From: Streptomyces marokkonensis
GTDB taxonomy: Bacteria > Actinomycetota > Actinomycetes > Streptomycetales > Streptomycetaceae
Direction: 5' to 3'
Length of the DNA: 64,000 nt
NCBI RefSeq assembly: GCF_008312835.1
Contig: NZ_VSKS01000006.1
Location: forward strand, 248,001-312,000
Shown here piece after piece: positions 34,351 to 43,828 of this stretch (positions are counted from its first letter, which is position 1; each line of letters opens with the position of its first letter). The notes below the pieces were generated by a model that did not search any database, had not been told where the DNA came from, and saw only the letters and a list, made by a program, of their open reading frames with translations. Made by a program: the position numbers and the translations under genes.

Positions 34351-34621
34351 CTCAGCGTTTTCTGACCTTCAGCATCGCGTTGAAGCGGCCGGCAGGCGTG
34401 GCGCCGGCCCCTTGCGAACCGACACGATCTGCCTCGGACGGCCGACGTCCCCAGAGCCCCTCCACGGTGCCCGAGTGACATCTGACGCCTCGCTCACCGG
34501 GGAGGGTTCACACCGGCCCGGCCCCTTCCGCCCCCTCAGCCCCCAGCGGAAGGGCCGGGCCGACGCAGCGGCACGAGGCGCCCGGCGCCGACGAGAGCCG
34601 TAGTACCAAAGAGGAGTATCG

Positions 34622-35104
34622 GTGAGCGACACGGCGCAGTTCGAGGACTTCTACGCCAGCACCTTTCGACGCGTCGCAGGGCACGTCTACCTCATGACAG
34701 GAGACGTGCACATCGCGGAGGACTGCGCGCAGGAGGCCTTCTCCCGAGCCGTACCGCGCTGGGAGCACATCCGGTCCTACGACATTCCCTACGCCTGGGT
34801 ACGGAAGGTGGCCCAGAACCTCGCCTGCTCGCGCATGCGCCAGGCCCGGCGTGCGAGGACCGCGCTGGTGCGCCTGGGCCCTCCGGCACTTCAACCGCCG
34901 GCCGACGAGCACCATGTCGTCGTCGTCCAGAGCGTGCGTGAACTGCCCGACAGGTACCGGCAGGTGCTCGTGATGCACCATCTCCTGGACCTGCCGGTGC
35001 GGGACGTCGCCGAGAGGCTCGGCATCCCCGAGGCCACCGTGAAGACCCGTCTGGCACGCGGTCGTCGCCGCCTCGCCGATGCGCTGGAGGACCGAACCCC
35101 CTGA
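34622..35104 (+). CDS. ECF sigma factor of the SigE-like (SCO) group
   Basis: 160 residues from GTG with GAGGAG upstream. Region 2: FYASTFRRVAGHVYLMTGD and AEDCAQEAFSRA with IPYAWVRKVAQNL; region 4: LPDRYRQVLVMHHLLDLPVR, then VAERLGIPEATVKTRLARGR (helix-turn-helix). No anti-sigma gene is adjacent; instead a response regulator and histidine kinase follow 31 bases later on the same strand, an arrangement that suggests that the two-component pair and the sigma factor share a signal. The regulon is unknown. Confidence 0.92.
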   Translation: MSDTAQFEDFYASTFRRVAGHVYLMTGDVHIAEDCAQEAFSRAVPRWEHIRSYDIPYAWVRKVAQNLACSRMRQARRARTALVRLGPPALQPPADEHHVVVVQSVRELPDRYRQVLVMHHLLDLPVRDVAERLGIPEATVKTRLARGRRRLADALEDRTP

Positions 35105-35135
35105 TGACGCCCGGCAGCTGCCGTACGGTGATCAC

Positions 35136-35813
35136 ATGACCACGGTGCTCATCGTCGAGGACGACATACTCGTCCGCGAAGCGCTCAGCCGCTCCCTGAC
35201 GTCCGCGGGTTACCACGTGGACGCGGTGGGCACCGCGATGGAGCTGATGCGCCGGCTCGTGCCCCCGTTCCCCGATCTGGTCGTCCTGGACCTCGGCCTG
35301 CCCGACCTCGACGGCGGTCAGGTCCTGAAGATGATGCGGGCCGTCAGCCGGGTTCCGGTCATCATCGCGACGGCACGCAGCGACGAGTCGGACATCATCC
35401 GGCTGCTGCGTGACGGCGCCGACGACTACCTGGTCAAGCCGTTCTCGGGAGAGCAGCTCGCGGCGCGGGTGCTGGCGGTGCTGCGCCGCTCGGGGGAGGC
35501 GCCGCCCGACACACTGCAGGTCGGCGACATCTCGGTGGACCTGACACAACGGCTGGTCACGCTGGCCGGCGCGGTCGTCGACCTCAATCGCAGGGAGTTC
35601 GACCTGCTGGCGTACCTGGCACGGCGGCAGGCCGCGGTGGTCACGCGCCGGGAACTGCTGACCGAGGTCTGGCGGGGCAGCGACGTGTACGACCGCACCA
35701 TCGACGTCCATGTGTACTGGCTCCGGCGGAAGCTGGCCGAGAGCGGTGGGGCCCGCGACTGGGTGGAGACCGTCCGGGGCGTGGGACTGCGACTGGTGGT
35801 GCCGCCGGCATGA
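35136..35813 (+). CDS. OmpR/PhoB-family response regulator
   Basis: 225 residues from ATG at 35136. Receiver: acidic pair in VLIVEDDILV, phosphorylated Asp52 in VVLDLGLPD, Thr/Ala in IIATAR and Lys in YLVKPFSGEQ. C-terminal winged helix with REFDLLAYLARR and YDRTIDVHVYWLRRKL. Its stop overlaps the kinase start (ATGA), so it is coupled to it and is the likely phosphate acceptor. Binds DNA when phosphorylated; targets are not evident. Confidence 0.95.
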   Translation: MTTVLIVEDDILVREALSRSLTSAGYHVDAVGTAMELMRRLVPPFPDLVVLDLGLPDLDGGQVLKMMRAVSRVPVIIATARSDESDIIRLLRDGADDYLVKPFSGEQLAARVLAVLRRSGEAPPDTLQVGDISVDLTQRLVTLAGAVVDLNRREFDLLAYLARRQAAVVTRRELLTEVWRGSDVYDRTIDVHVYWLRRKLAESGGARDWVETVRGVGLRLVVPPA

Positions 35814-37174
35814 CTCTGCGCACGTGGCAGCTGCGCCTCTCGCTCGGTATCGCTCTGCTCACCACGCTGGCCTTCGCCCTCCCCCTCGGGTACGCGGCAC
35901 GGCAGCAGGCGGTGGACCGCGCACAGCAGCGGGCGGAGCGCAGGGCCGCCGTCCTGGTGACGGTTCTCGCGGCCACCCGCGACCCGGGTGCGGTGCACGC
36001 CGCGTGGCAGATCACGGGTGAGGACGCGGCCTCGACGTGCGTGCGCCTTCCCGGAGCCGCGGAGGTGGGGCGTTGCCGGGCCGATGAGGACGCGATCCGG
36101 CGGGCCACCGCGGAGGCCCGGGCGGTCCGGGCGCGCGCCGCGGACGGGCAGGAGGTGCTGCTGCTGCCCGTCCGGCTGCCGGACGGACGCGCGGCCTTCG
36201 TGGAGTCCCTCGTCCACGAGGCGGACAAGACCGACGGGGTGGCGGCCGCGTGGGCGGTGCTGGCCGCCGCCGTCGCGGCGCTGACGGCGATCGCCGTCAT
36301 GGGGGCGGACCGCATGTCCCGCCGGCTCGTGCGCTCGTCGGCCGACCTGGTGCGGGCGGCAGGCGCCGTCGGCCGGGGTGAGCTGGGGGTCCGCGTGCAC
36401 GTGGGCGGGCCGCAGGAAGTGCGCAAGGTCGCTGCGGCGTTCAACACCATGACCGACCGGATCGCCGCTCTGAGGCAGTCGGAACGTGAGTTCGCCGCCG
36501 ACCTCTCACACCGGCTGCGCACTCCCCTGACCGCGCTGAGGCTGGAGCTCGACCTGGTCGAGGGTTCGGTGGCGGACCGTCTGCGTGCGGCGGTGACCGC
36601 CCTCGACCAGCAGGTGACGCATCTGATCGGCCTTACCCGCAAGGGTCCGGGCGACACCGCCGCGGTGGTCGATCGACACAGCGATCTCACCACCGTGGTG
36701 GGAACCCGCATGGCCTTCTGGGCGACTCTGGCGCGCGCGCAGGGAAGACCCTGCGACGTGACGATCGACCCGGAAGCGGTCGCGGTCGAGGTGGGCGAGG
36801 AGGACATCGTGGCGGCGCTGGACGCGCTGCTCGGCAATGTCTTCCGGCATACCCCTCCGGGCAGCCGGTGCGATGTCCACGCCGGACTGCTGGACGGCGT
36901 GCCCTCCCTCGTCGTCGAGGACTCGGGGCCGGGAATCCCGGCGTGTGACGCCGCTGCGGTCCGTGGTCACAGTGGAGGAGCGTCGAGCGGCCTGGGGCTG
37001 GACATCGCCGCCCGAGTCGCCAGGGAGGCGGGGGGACGGCTGGTGATCGGCACGGGCCGCCACGGCGGGGCGCAGGTGCTCCTCCGGCTCGCTGGCGAAC
37101 AGCGGCGGTGGAACCGGCGGGACGCGCACCACGTACCGGAGGGCTCGTCCCCGGCGGCGGACGCCGCGTTCTGA
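35810..37174 (+). CDS. Membrane sensor histidine kinase
   Basis: 454 residues. Membrane helix near residues 8-28, an extracytoplasmic loop to ~145 with two Cys (CVRLPGAAEVGRC), a second helix AWAVLAAAVAALTAIAVMG, HAMP, phosphorylated His234 in ADLSHRLRTPLTAL, N-box DALLGNVFRHT, G1 EDSGPGIP and G2 SGLGLDIA. The loop Cys pair could form a redox-sensitive disulfide. C-terminal tail is Arg-rich. Partner of the preceding response regulator. Signal unknown. Confidence 0.94.
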   Translation: MTLRTWQLRLSLGIALLTTLAFALPLGYAARQQAVDRAQQRAERRAAVLVTVLAATRDPGAVHAAWQITGEDAASTCVRLPGAAEVGRCRADEDAIRRATAEARAVRARAADGQEVLLLPVRLPDGRAAFVESLVHEADKTDGVAAAWAVLAAAVAALTAIAVMGADRMSRRLVRSSADLVRAAGAVGRGELGVRVHVGGPQEVRKVAAAFNTMTDRIAALRQSEREFAADLSHRLRTPLTALRLELDLVEGSVADRLRAAVTALDQQVTHLIGLTRKGPGDTAAVVDRHSDLTTVVGTRMAFWATLARAQGRPCDVTIDPEAVAVEVGEEDIVAALDALLGNVFRHTPPGSRCDVHAGLLDGVPSLVVEDSGPGIPACDAAAVRGHSGGASSGLGLDIAARVAREAGGRLVIGTGRHGGAQVLLRLAGEQRRWNRRDAHHVPEGSSPAADAAF

Positions 37175-37226
37175 CGCGTGCCCGGATCGCGGGACCGGCC
37201 CGTTCGCACCGGTACCGGACAGCCTG

Positions 37227-37808
37227 TCAGGTCTCCGCTTCCAGGACCGCCCGGGTGTCCGGGCCGTACACACCGGAGGGGTCCGTCCGAATCCCCCGCA
37301 GCGCCTGGTAGTTCTGCACGGCGGCCTCGGTGGGCTGACCGTACACCCCGTCCAGCGGTGCCGTGCCAATGCCGGCCGTCCGCAGCCGGCGCTGCAGATC
37401 GAGCACGTTGTTCCCCCGGTCGCCGCGTGCCAGTACGGGCGCGTCGTCGACCGAACCCGCCGGTCCCAGACCGGTGTTCATGGTCGTGGTCGCGGTTGTG
37501 GTCGTTGAGGGCGGGGATTCCCTCGTTGCCCCGGACGAAGGCGCGCGGGGCCGGCTCGCAGGCGCGGTCGTCTCCGGCGCGGGGGGCGGGGAGGTCTTCT
37601 CCGGCGAAGAGGCCTCGGGCGACGCGGAGGCGGACGGCGCCAGGAGTGCCGGTGGGTCGAAGGGGTCGACCGGCCGCGTGAACAGGTGCACCAGGGAAGC
37701 GGCCAGCACCCCGAGCACCACGACCGCCGCGGCCACCCACATGCGGTTCCCGAGCCACCGGCGTCGTGTCCGGACGTCGTCCGAGCTGCCTCGTCGGTGC
37801 TGTGGCAT
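37227..37808 (-). CDS. Membrane-anchored peptidoglycan-binding protein
   Basis: 193 residues from ATG at 37808. Cytosolic basic start, one membrane helix (RMWVAAAVVVLGVLAASLVH), a ~90-residue Pro/Ser/Thr-rich stalk, then a PG_binding_1 domain (NNVLDLQRRLRTAGIG, LDGVYGQPTEAAVQNYQALR, SGVYGPDTRAVLE). The module binds cell-wall peptidoglycan. GAGGAGGA lies 12 bases before the ATG; an upstream GTG is too close to it. Reads toward the histidine kinase gene (convergent). Confidence 0.88.
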   Translation of the reverse strand: MPQHRRGSSDDVRTRRRWLGNRMWVAAAVVVLGVLAASLVHLFTRPVDPFDPPALLAPSASASPEASSPEKTSPPPAPETTAPASRPRAPSSGATRESPPSTTTTATTTMNTGLGPAGSVDDAPVLARGDRGNNVLDLQRRLRTAGIGTAPLDGVYGQPTEAAVQNYQALRGIRTDPSGVYGPDTRAVLEAET

Positions 37809-38056
37809 CGGCAGTTCCACTCCTCCTCGACGAACTCCGCAGTGCACGCGGGACGGCCGGCCCACAGGGGCGCCGCGGCGAGTCTAGTCCCGCACGGACC
37901 ACCCTCGCGGCCGGACCGGTGATCCACGTCCGGCCGGGCCGGATCAAACACCGGCACCGTGGACGAAACCTGCCCCGGCCCTGCGGAGTGTTCCCCGGGA
38001 AGGGCGCCGGAGGACCGGCCGCCCCATCACATCCCCGACCATCGGAAAGGTGTCCC

Positions 38057-39034
38057 GTGGCACGACACAACCGCAACTCCCGCCGCCGGCTCAAGACGGC
38101 CGGCGCGGCCGTGGCGGCCGCCGGCTTCATCGCCGCCGGCTCCGTCGCCCTTGCCGACACGCCGCAGCGGCAGGCGGCCGAGGGCCTCGAGGTGATCAAC
38201 GGAGTCGCGACCTACCACTCCGACACGACCATCGGACGCCTGTCCGTGCCGTCGTCCTGGAAGAAGATCGTCATCGGTGCGGACGTCACCCTGCGCGGCA
38301 ACTTCCTGATCCCCGACGATCGCACGACCGCGTTGACCATCCAGGGGGAGAACGCCCGTACGTCCCAACTGGTCGGCCACGGAGGCCATGTGAAGGACAC
38401 GGACCACGCGGCGGTCTCCACCGACGCGAGGATCGACCTCACGCTGAAGACCTTCACCTCGCTGAACCCGCGCCACTTCCACATCATCGCCAAGAAGGCC
38501 AAGGTGCTGGCCTCCGGCATCCGCGTCATCGACGACCGCGACGAGTACCACAACAACTCCGACGGCTTCGGAGGCGGCGACGGCTCGGTGATCGAGAACT
38601 CCTACTTCGACACCTGGGACGACACGTTCAAGGTCTACAACGGCGACCTGACCGTGCGGAACACCACCGTCCTCCACAACGGCAACGGGGCTCCGGTCCA
38701 GATGGCGTGGGGCGACTACGGCCACGGCACGCTCGTCGCGGACGGCCTCAAGGTCGTGTCCCACTCCCAAAACCACTACAACCAGGGGGTGTTCTCCTGG
38801 GCCGGAGGCACGGAGTCGGACAGCCGGACCGTCAAGCTGACCGGACGGGGGCTGATCCGGAGCACCGCCCCGGGCATGCGCACGGCGCCCCTCTACGTCT
38901 GGAAGGACAACGTGCGCAACAAGACGATCAACGTGGTGGGCGGTGAGTGCGCCGCGCTCCGCAGCACCGCCTCCAACACCGTCTTCGAGCCGGGCGCGCG
39001 GAACAACAAGGTCGACGTCACCGACTGCGTGTGA
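38057..39034 (+). CDS. Secreted right-handed beta-helix protein (glycan hydrolase or lyase type)
   Basis: 325 residues from GTG at 38057 with AAAGG upstream. Tat/Sec-like signal ending ...VALADT. The body is a series of beta-helix coils with acidic residues: NNSDGFGGGDGSVIENSYFD, TWDDTFKVYNGDLTVRNTTV, GNGAPVQMAW. The pair of Asp in TWDD and the preceding NNSDGF resemble active-site coils of GH49/GH28-like and related beta-helix enzymes, but the exact family is unclear; pectate lyase is an alternative. Close in layout to the C-terminal half of the GH49-like gene at 45710. Extracellular polysaccharide is the likely target. Confidence 0.75.
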   Translation: MARHNRNSRRRLKTAGAAVAAAGFIAAGSVALADTPQRQAAEGLEVINGVATYHSDTTIGRLSVPSSWKKIVIGADVTLRGNFLIPDDRTTALTIQGENARTSQLVGHGGHVKDTDHAAVSTDARIDLTLKTFTSLNPRHFHIIAKKAKVLASGIRVIDDRDEYHNNSDGFGGGDGSVIENSYFDTWDDTFKVYNGDLTVRNTTVLHNGNGAPVQMAWGDYGHGTLVADGLKVVSHSQNHYNQGVFSWAGGTESDSRTVKLTGRGLIRSTAPGMRTAPLYVWKDNVRNKTINVVGGECAALRSTASNTVFEPGARNNKVDVTDCV

Positions 39035-39050
39035 CATCACACCCCCCGGG

Positions 39051-39092
39051 CGGGGCCGGCGCGAGGAGTGGACTCTCCTCGCGCCGGCCCCG
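39051..39092. terminator. 18-bp perfect hairpin between convergent genes
   Basis: Arms 39051-39068 and 39075-39092 are exactly complementary with a six-base loop. It lies 17 bases after the plus-strand stop and 20 bases from the minus-strand stop, so it can end both transcripts. Confidence 0.85.
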
Positions 39093-39111
39093 CCGCCGTC
39101 GGCGGTCCCGG

Positions 39112-41232
39112 TCAGCGGGGTTCGCCGCCCCAGGCCAGGTCCCCCGCGATGTACGCGGTGATCCGCGGTGCCTCGCTGTAGGAGCCCGGGCTCGTGCGGC
39201 TGTGGTCGTCGGTCTCGTCGAAGTTCGACCAGTCCGCCTTGCTCGCCCTCAGCTGGATGTCTCCGGTGTGGGCGCCGGGTTCCAGTGAACCGCCGGTGAA
39301 CGAGACCTCCAGGTAGGCGTCGGCGCCGTCGAGGGGCTCGGCCAGGTTCACCGTCTTCAACCGCAGGCCGGCGCACCCGAGGGCCGCGTGGTCGCACCAC
39401 GCGTTCACGGCCGCGGACCCGTCCCGCGTGAACCAGTAGCGGACGGTGACGTCGGTCAGGTCGACGGGACGGTCGCCGCTGTTGACGATCCGCAGGTGGG
39501 GCCGCAGTGCGTTGTCCCCCGTGGTGTCGTCGTTGCTGCGAGCCAACACCGTCAGATCCCCGCTGGGAACGCCCGGTTCCTGCGTGCGGACGGTGAGCGG
39601 CGCCGAGGCGGGTGACATGTTCCCTGCCGCGTCCCGGGCCCTCACCGTGTACCGGTGGGACGTCCCCGCGGCCAGGCCGCGGTCGACGTAGGTGGTCTCC
39701 CTCACAGGGCCGGCGATCTTCTCGCCGTCGCGGTACACGTCGTAGCCGGTGACCCGGACGTTGTCGGTGGCCGCCCGCCAGGTCAGCGTGATCCTGTTGG
39801 TGGTGGAGGTGGCCGAGAGGCCGGTCGGCGCCGCGGGCGCCTCGGTGTCCGGCTCCGGGGCCTCGCCCTGGGCCTCGGACAGGCTGATGCCGGTCGTGCT
39901 GTTCTCCCCGCCGAGGCGCACCTGGTGGTCGAGGCTGACGAACTTGCCCTGTTGCTGCCACAGCACGGGCTTGAGGAAGCCGTACTTCTCCTCGTCCCAG
40001 GTCACCCAGTCGCTGTTCAGAAGACCGCCGGTGTCACCCGAGTTGGGGTTGAGACACCAGAAGGTGTGGTGCAGGCCCTCGTCGGAGATCAGCCCGCGCA
40101 GCGCCTTCATCCACTTCTCGTTGGGGCCGCCGTCCAGGAAACCGCCCCACTCGCCGATCAGCAACGGCGAGGTGTTCTCCTTGTGCAGGTAGAGCCAGTT
40201 GGGGTCCCAGACGTCACGTTCCAGGGTCTCGCGGTCCCAGTCCCCCTCGAACCAGGGCTGCTGGTACACGAGCGGTCCGTAGTCGTGCGGTGAGTAGACC
40301 AGCTGGTCCTGGTGCGCTCCGAGGTCCACGGGGTGGTCGCGGGCGCCGCGCAGATTTCCTCCCCACCAGTTGTTGTGGAAGGCCTTGGGGTTCTCCGAGT
40401 CCCAGCTCGTGCCGTCCATGGGGTAGGTCTCGATGCCCTCGCACAGGATGAGCACCTTGGGGTTGATGGCGAGGATGCGCCGTCCCGCGGTCTCGCAGGT
40501 GTGCTTGAAATTGTCGGTGTCGGTGCTGCCGTCCCACTTGGCGCGCGGGGTCTCGTTGAACTTGCCGTGCGGTTCGTTCTTGATGTCCATCGCGACGACG
40601 GTGTCGTCGTTCTTGTAGCGGGCGGTCACCCACTCCCACGCCTGGTAGAACTTCTCGGGCGTGATGGACCCCTTCCACCAGACGGGGTACACGTGGCCGG
40701 AGTTGTCCGCCTCGGCGCTGTGGACGTCGAGCATCACCTTGATGCCGTACTTCTCGGACAGGTCCAGCCAGTGGTCGAAGATGTCCAGGGTGCTCATTCC
40801 CGCGAGTTCGGGGTTGGCGGCGGCGTTGATGCCGGTGGCCGGGGCGAGGTTGCCGGCCTTCCACTCGAGCAGGAGCTGCGTCGAGATCGGGACGCGCACC
40901 ATGTTGATGCCGCGTTCGGCCATCTGCCGGGTGACCACCTCCAGGTTGGCGGTCCACAGGCCGTGGAAGACCCGCTCCGAGGTGTTGAAACCGAACCAGT
41001 TGACACCGGTGAGGCGGACCGGCTTGCCGGCCTCGTCGACGATCTGGTTGCCCTCGGTGTGCAGCCAGTCCGCCTGTGGGGCGGTGGCGGCCGGACGCGC
41101 CGGGGCGTCCGGAGCTGCGGAGGCGGGCGCGGTCACCGCGGGCACGGCGGCGACGGCCAGGCCGAGGAGCAGGGAGGCCGCCATGCGCCATGGACGGCGT
41201 GGTCCTGCCGCAGCGGGGGTTGGTGCGGGCAT
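39112..41232 (-). CDS. Secreted GH5 endoglucanase with FN3 and CBM3
   Basis: 706 residues from ATG at 41232; no strong Shine-Dalgarno, but the signal peptide (SLLLGLAVAAVPAVTAPASA) starts right after it. GH5 domain ~55-445 with acid/base Glu220 in MDIKNEPHG and nucleophile Glu361 in LLIGEWGG; YSPHDYGP contributes the conserved His/Tyr. FN3 module ~460-550 (APTGLSATSTTNRITLTWRA), CBM3 from ~565 (RPHLRIVNSGD, VRYWFTRDG, WCDHAALGC, DWSNFDETDDHS). Cuts cellulose internally outside the cell. Lies 164 bases downstream of the second GH6 gene on the same strand, with matching FN3-CBM3 modules, so the two may be co-transcribed. The 164-base gap has no CebR box. Confidence 0.94.
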   Translation of the reverse strand: MPAPTPAAAGPRRPWRMAASLLLGLAVAAVPAVTAPASAAPDAPARPAATAPQADWLHTEGNQIVDEAGKPVRLTGVNWFGFNTSERVFHGLWTANLEVVTRQMAERGINMVRVPISTQLLLEWKAGNLAPATGINAAANPELAGMSTLDIFDHWLDLSEKYGIKVMLDVHSAEADNSGHVYPVWWKGSITPEKFYQAWEWVTARYKNDDTVVAMDIKNEPHGKFNETPRAKWDGSTDTDNFKHTCETAGRRILAINPKVLILCEGIETYPMDGTSWDSENPKAFHNNWWGGNLRGARDHPVDLGAHQDQLVYSPHDYGPLVYQQPWFEGDWDRETLERDVWDPNWLYLHKENTSPLLIGEWGGFLDGGPNEKWMKALRGLISDEGLHHTFWCLNPNSGDTGGLLNSDWVTWDEEKYGFLKPVLWQQQGKFVSLDHQVRLGGENSTTGISLSEAQGEAPEPDTEAPAAPTGLSATSTTNRITLTWRAATDNVRVTGYDVYRDGEKIAGPVRETTYVDRGLAAGTSHRYTVRARDAAGNMSPASAPLTVRTQEPGVPSGDLTVLARSNDDTTGDNALRPHLRIVNSGDRPVDLTDVTVRYWFTRDGSAAVNAWCDHAALGCAGLRLKTVNLAEPLDGADAYLEVSFTGGSLEPGAHTGDIQLRASKADWSNFDETDDHSRTSPGSYSEAPRITAYIAGDLAWGGEPR

Positions 41233-41396
41233 GCGGGTACTCGCTTTCTTCCAGTGGAATCGGATGGTGCGGACGGGGGTGCTGGGCCGACGGGACGGCG
41301 GGGGGTGGCCGCCCCGCCGGCGGCGGGGGACGCGGCCGGCGTACGGGCCGCTTCGTCGATCCGTCGGGCCGGGCCGCGGACCGATGGGAGGATCGC

Positions 41397-43568
41397 TCAA
41401 GAGGGCTCGTCGCCCCAGGCGCGGGTGCCGTCGAGGTACGCGGTGACGTGGGGGGCGTCGGCGTGTCCCGTGGCGGGTGAGTGGCTGTGGTCGTCGCTCT
41501 CGTCGAAGTCCGACCAGTCCGCCTTGGCCAGGCGCAGTTCGATGTCCCCGGTGTCGGCGCCGGGTGCGAGGCTTCCCCCGGTGAACCCGACCTCGACGTA
41601 GGCGTCGGCACCCGGCACCGGGGTGCGGAGTTCGACGACCCGGGCAGACACGCCGGAGCAGCCGAGGACCGCGTGGTCGCACCAGACGGTGACCGAGGCG
41701 TCGCCGTCGCGGGTGAACCAGTAGCGGACCGTCACATCCTCGAGGGCGACGGATCGGGAGGAGGTGTTCACCAGCCTCAGTCCGGGCCGCACCGCGTTGT
41801 TCCCGCTCGCGCCGTCGTTGTCCCGGTGGGTGACCCGCAGTCCGCCGACCGCAGGGCCCGAAGGCTGGGTGGTCACCGTGAAAGGGGCGGACGCGGCGGA
41901 GACGTTGCCCGCCTCGTCCCTGGCCCGGACGGTGTAGGTGTATACGGTTCCGGGACGCAGCCCGGTGTCCGTGAAGGCCGTACCCTCGACCGGGCCGGTG
42001 TTCACCTTTGCGCCGTCACGGAACACGTCGTACCCGGCGACGACGCCGTCGTCCTCCGCCGCCTCCCAGGCCAGTGCCACGCTGGTGGACCGGGCCAGCG
42101 TGCCGTGCACGGCGCGCGAGGCGTCCGGGGCCTGGTTGTCGCTGCCGTCCGGTGAGGCGGGCACCGCGGGCCGTGAGTTGCGGACGAGCATGGTGAACTG
42201 CTCGTGGAACCAGTGCCCTGCGAGCGGTGCGTCGGGCAGTGCCCCGGTCGGCTTGCCCCCGGCGTTCGGAGCGATGTGGGCGGGGTCGCACATCGGGTCG
42301 GCCCGCTTGCCCTCGTCGTTGGGGATGTCCTTCGAGGCCCCGTCCGACTCGCCCGGCGGCTTGACCCAGACGTAGGCGTCCAGGTGGGCGCCGGGCAGGT
42401 CCCGGGGGGCGGCCTGCGGGGCGCGGCCGAGGCCGGCACCGGCGACGTTGCACCACAGGCCCCGGTGGGCGCGGCGGTCCACGGCTGACTGCTTCACATG
42501 GGTGTCGATGTCGCCGCTGGTGCTCTCCCCGGTGGGCCGGGCGGCACCGCCCCAGCCGTTGCGGCTGGTGTCGATGATCATGCCCGTGGTCGCGGGCCAG
42601 CCCTTCGCCCGGAAGGCGGACCAGAGGGCCGCTGTGTAGTCCGCCTCGTCGAAGGCCGGGTTCCATTCGTAGAAGCGGGAGCTCTTCAGGGGCAGGCCGC
42701 TGATGCTCAGCCGGCGTTCGGGGTCGGTGAGGAAGGGTTCGGTGGTCGGTGTGTAGTTGGCGACGTTGGTGGCGAACCCGTCCACGCTCTCGAGTCCCGC
42801 CCGTGTCCCCTCGGCGACCTCGGTGTAGAGGTCGACGGCACGCAGGTTGGTCTCCCAGCCGAGCCAGCCGGAGTGGGCGATGTCCATGTACGTGTAGACG
42901 TTGGGTAGGGCGTGCAGCCGGTCCAGCGCGTAGCGCACCGCCTCCACCTGTATCCCGCTGCTCTTGGCCTTCGAGCACTCCGGATCGAGGAGGTTCGTCA
43001 CCAGGTTGGGCAGCCCGTCGGGCTCGATCACGGTGACGATGCGGATGTCCGCGTACTCGGGGTCGGCCATGATGTCCGCGATCCGGTCGATGTAGTCCTT
43101 CTTGTAGCGCTCCAGTCCGGCCTGGTCGAGGGGCAGTTCACCGTTGGATGCCAGTGCGGCGCAGTCACGTCCGGGAAGGTCGTAGATCACGAAGGTGGCG
43201 GTGATCGGCTGCCCGGGCCGCTTCTGCGAGCGGGCGAGGTCGAGGTGGTCGCGCAGGCCCTTGCGGCCGTTGTTGGCCTCGCCGCCGCGGACGGCCGCGA
43301 TCCGGTCGAGCCACACGGCGGTGGGACGGTGCTTGACCGCGGACATCCGGTCCCGGAGCGTGGTGTCCGCCGTCCGGGCGATGGACGTGTCGACCAGCTC
43401 GGCGTAGTCCGGATTGAGGTAGGCCGTGGCACCGACGAAGGGGTTGTCCTGGTGCGGCTCCCCGGCCGCGGCCGGTTCGGCGGCGGCGGGTAACGGCAGC
43501 AGGAGCAGCGATACGGCGACGGCCGCCAACAGGCCCGTCCGGGCACCGCGGGTCGGGGCGGTTCTCAT
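41397..43568 (-). CDS. Secreted GH6 cellulase with FN3 and CBM3
   Basis: 723 residues from ATG at 43568 (AAGGGA ten bases upstream). Signal peptide to ~residue 30, GH6 domain ~40-450 with YDLPGRDCAALASNGE and TVIEPDGLPNLVTN (catalytic Asp region), IDTSRNGWGG, WVKPPGESDG; FN3 ~475-560; CBM3 ~575-723 with WCDHAVLGC and DWSDFDESDDHS. In contrast to the first GH6 gene the binding module is C-terminal and of family 3. The CBM3 and FN3 parts are close to those of the GH5 gene, pointing to module sharing. A CebR-like box is 247 bases upstream. Confidence 0.95.
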   Translation of the reverse strand: MRTAPTRGARTGLLAAVAVSLLLLPLPAAAEPAAAGEPHQDNPFVGATAYLNPDYAELVDTSIARTADTTLRDRMSAVKHRPTAVWLDRIAAVRGGEANNGRKGLRDHLDLARSQKRPGQPITATFVIYDLPGRDCAALASNGELPLDQAGLERYKKDYIDRIADIMADPEYADIRIVTVIEPDGLPNLVTNLLDPECSKAKSSGIQVEAVRYALDRLHALPNVYTYMDIAHSGWLGWETNLRAVDLYTEVAEGTRAGLESVDGFATNVANYTPTTEPFLTDPERRLSISGLPLKSSRFYEWNPAFDEADYTAALWSAFRAKGWPATTGMIIDTSRNGWGGAARPTGESTSGDIDTHVKQSAVDRRAHRGLWCNVAGAGLGRAPQAAPRDLPGAHLDAYVWVKPPGESDGASKDIPNDEGKRADPMCDPAHIAPNAGGKPTGALPDAPLAGHWFHEQFTMLVRNSRPAVPASPDGSDNQAPDASRAVHGTLARSTSVALAWEAAEDDGVVAGYDVFRDGAKVNTGPVEGTAFTDTGLRPGTVYTYTVRARDEAGNVSAASAPFTVTTQPSGPAVGGLRVTHRDNDGASGNNAVRPGLRLVNTSSRSVALEDVTVRYWFTRDGDASVTVWCDHAVLGCSGVSARVVELRTPVPGADAYVEVGFTGGSLAPGADTGDIELRLAKADWSDFDESDDHSHSPATGHADAPHVTAYLDGTRAWGDEPS

Positions 43569-43814
43569 GGTGCGCAGATCCCTTCGGTCGGTGGCCGTCG
43601 CGAAGCCCGGTGGGCTCCCTGCGGCCGGAGTCGACGGCAGCGGAGAGACTCACCGTCGGGCTGAGGGTCAGGTGCGTGTGCTACTGGGGCGGGCCGTCAT
43701 CGCGGCAACGACCGCGCCGGGCGGCGGGTACGTCGGAGCCCCACGAGCGTGGTCGTGTGCGGGCGACCTCGCGCTGTCGGGCGCGCGGGACGGCGATCGG
43801 GCGACCCGCCGCTG

Positions 43815-43828
43815 CGGGAGCGCTCCCA
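43815..43828. promoter_or_regulatory. CebR-type operator, GH6/CBM3 side
   Basis: CGGGAGCGCTCCCA, one mismatch (first base) from the CebR consensus palindrome. Lies in the 676-base divergent region between the GH6 (minus) and LPMO (plus) genes, nearer the GH6 start. No gene is seen in this intergenic region. Confidence 0.75.

Noticed and set aside
35641-36837. 398-codon minus-strand frame
   Set aside because: Ser/Arg/Ala-rich antisense of the response regulator and histidine kinase genes.
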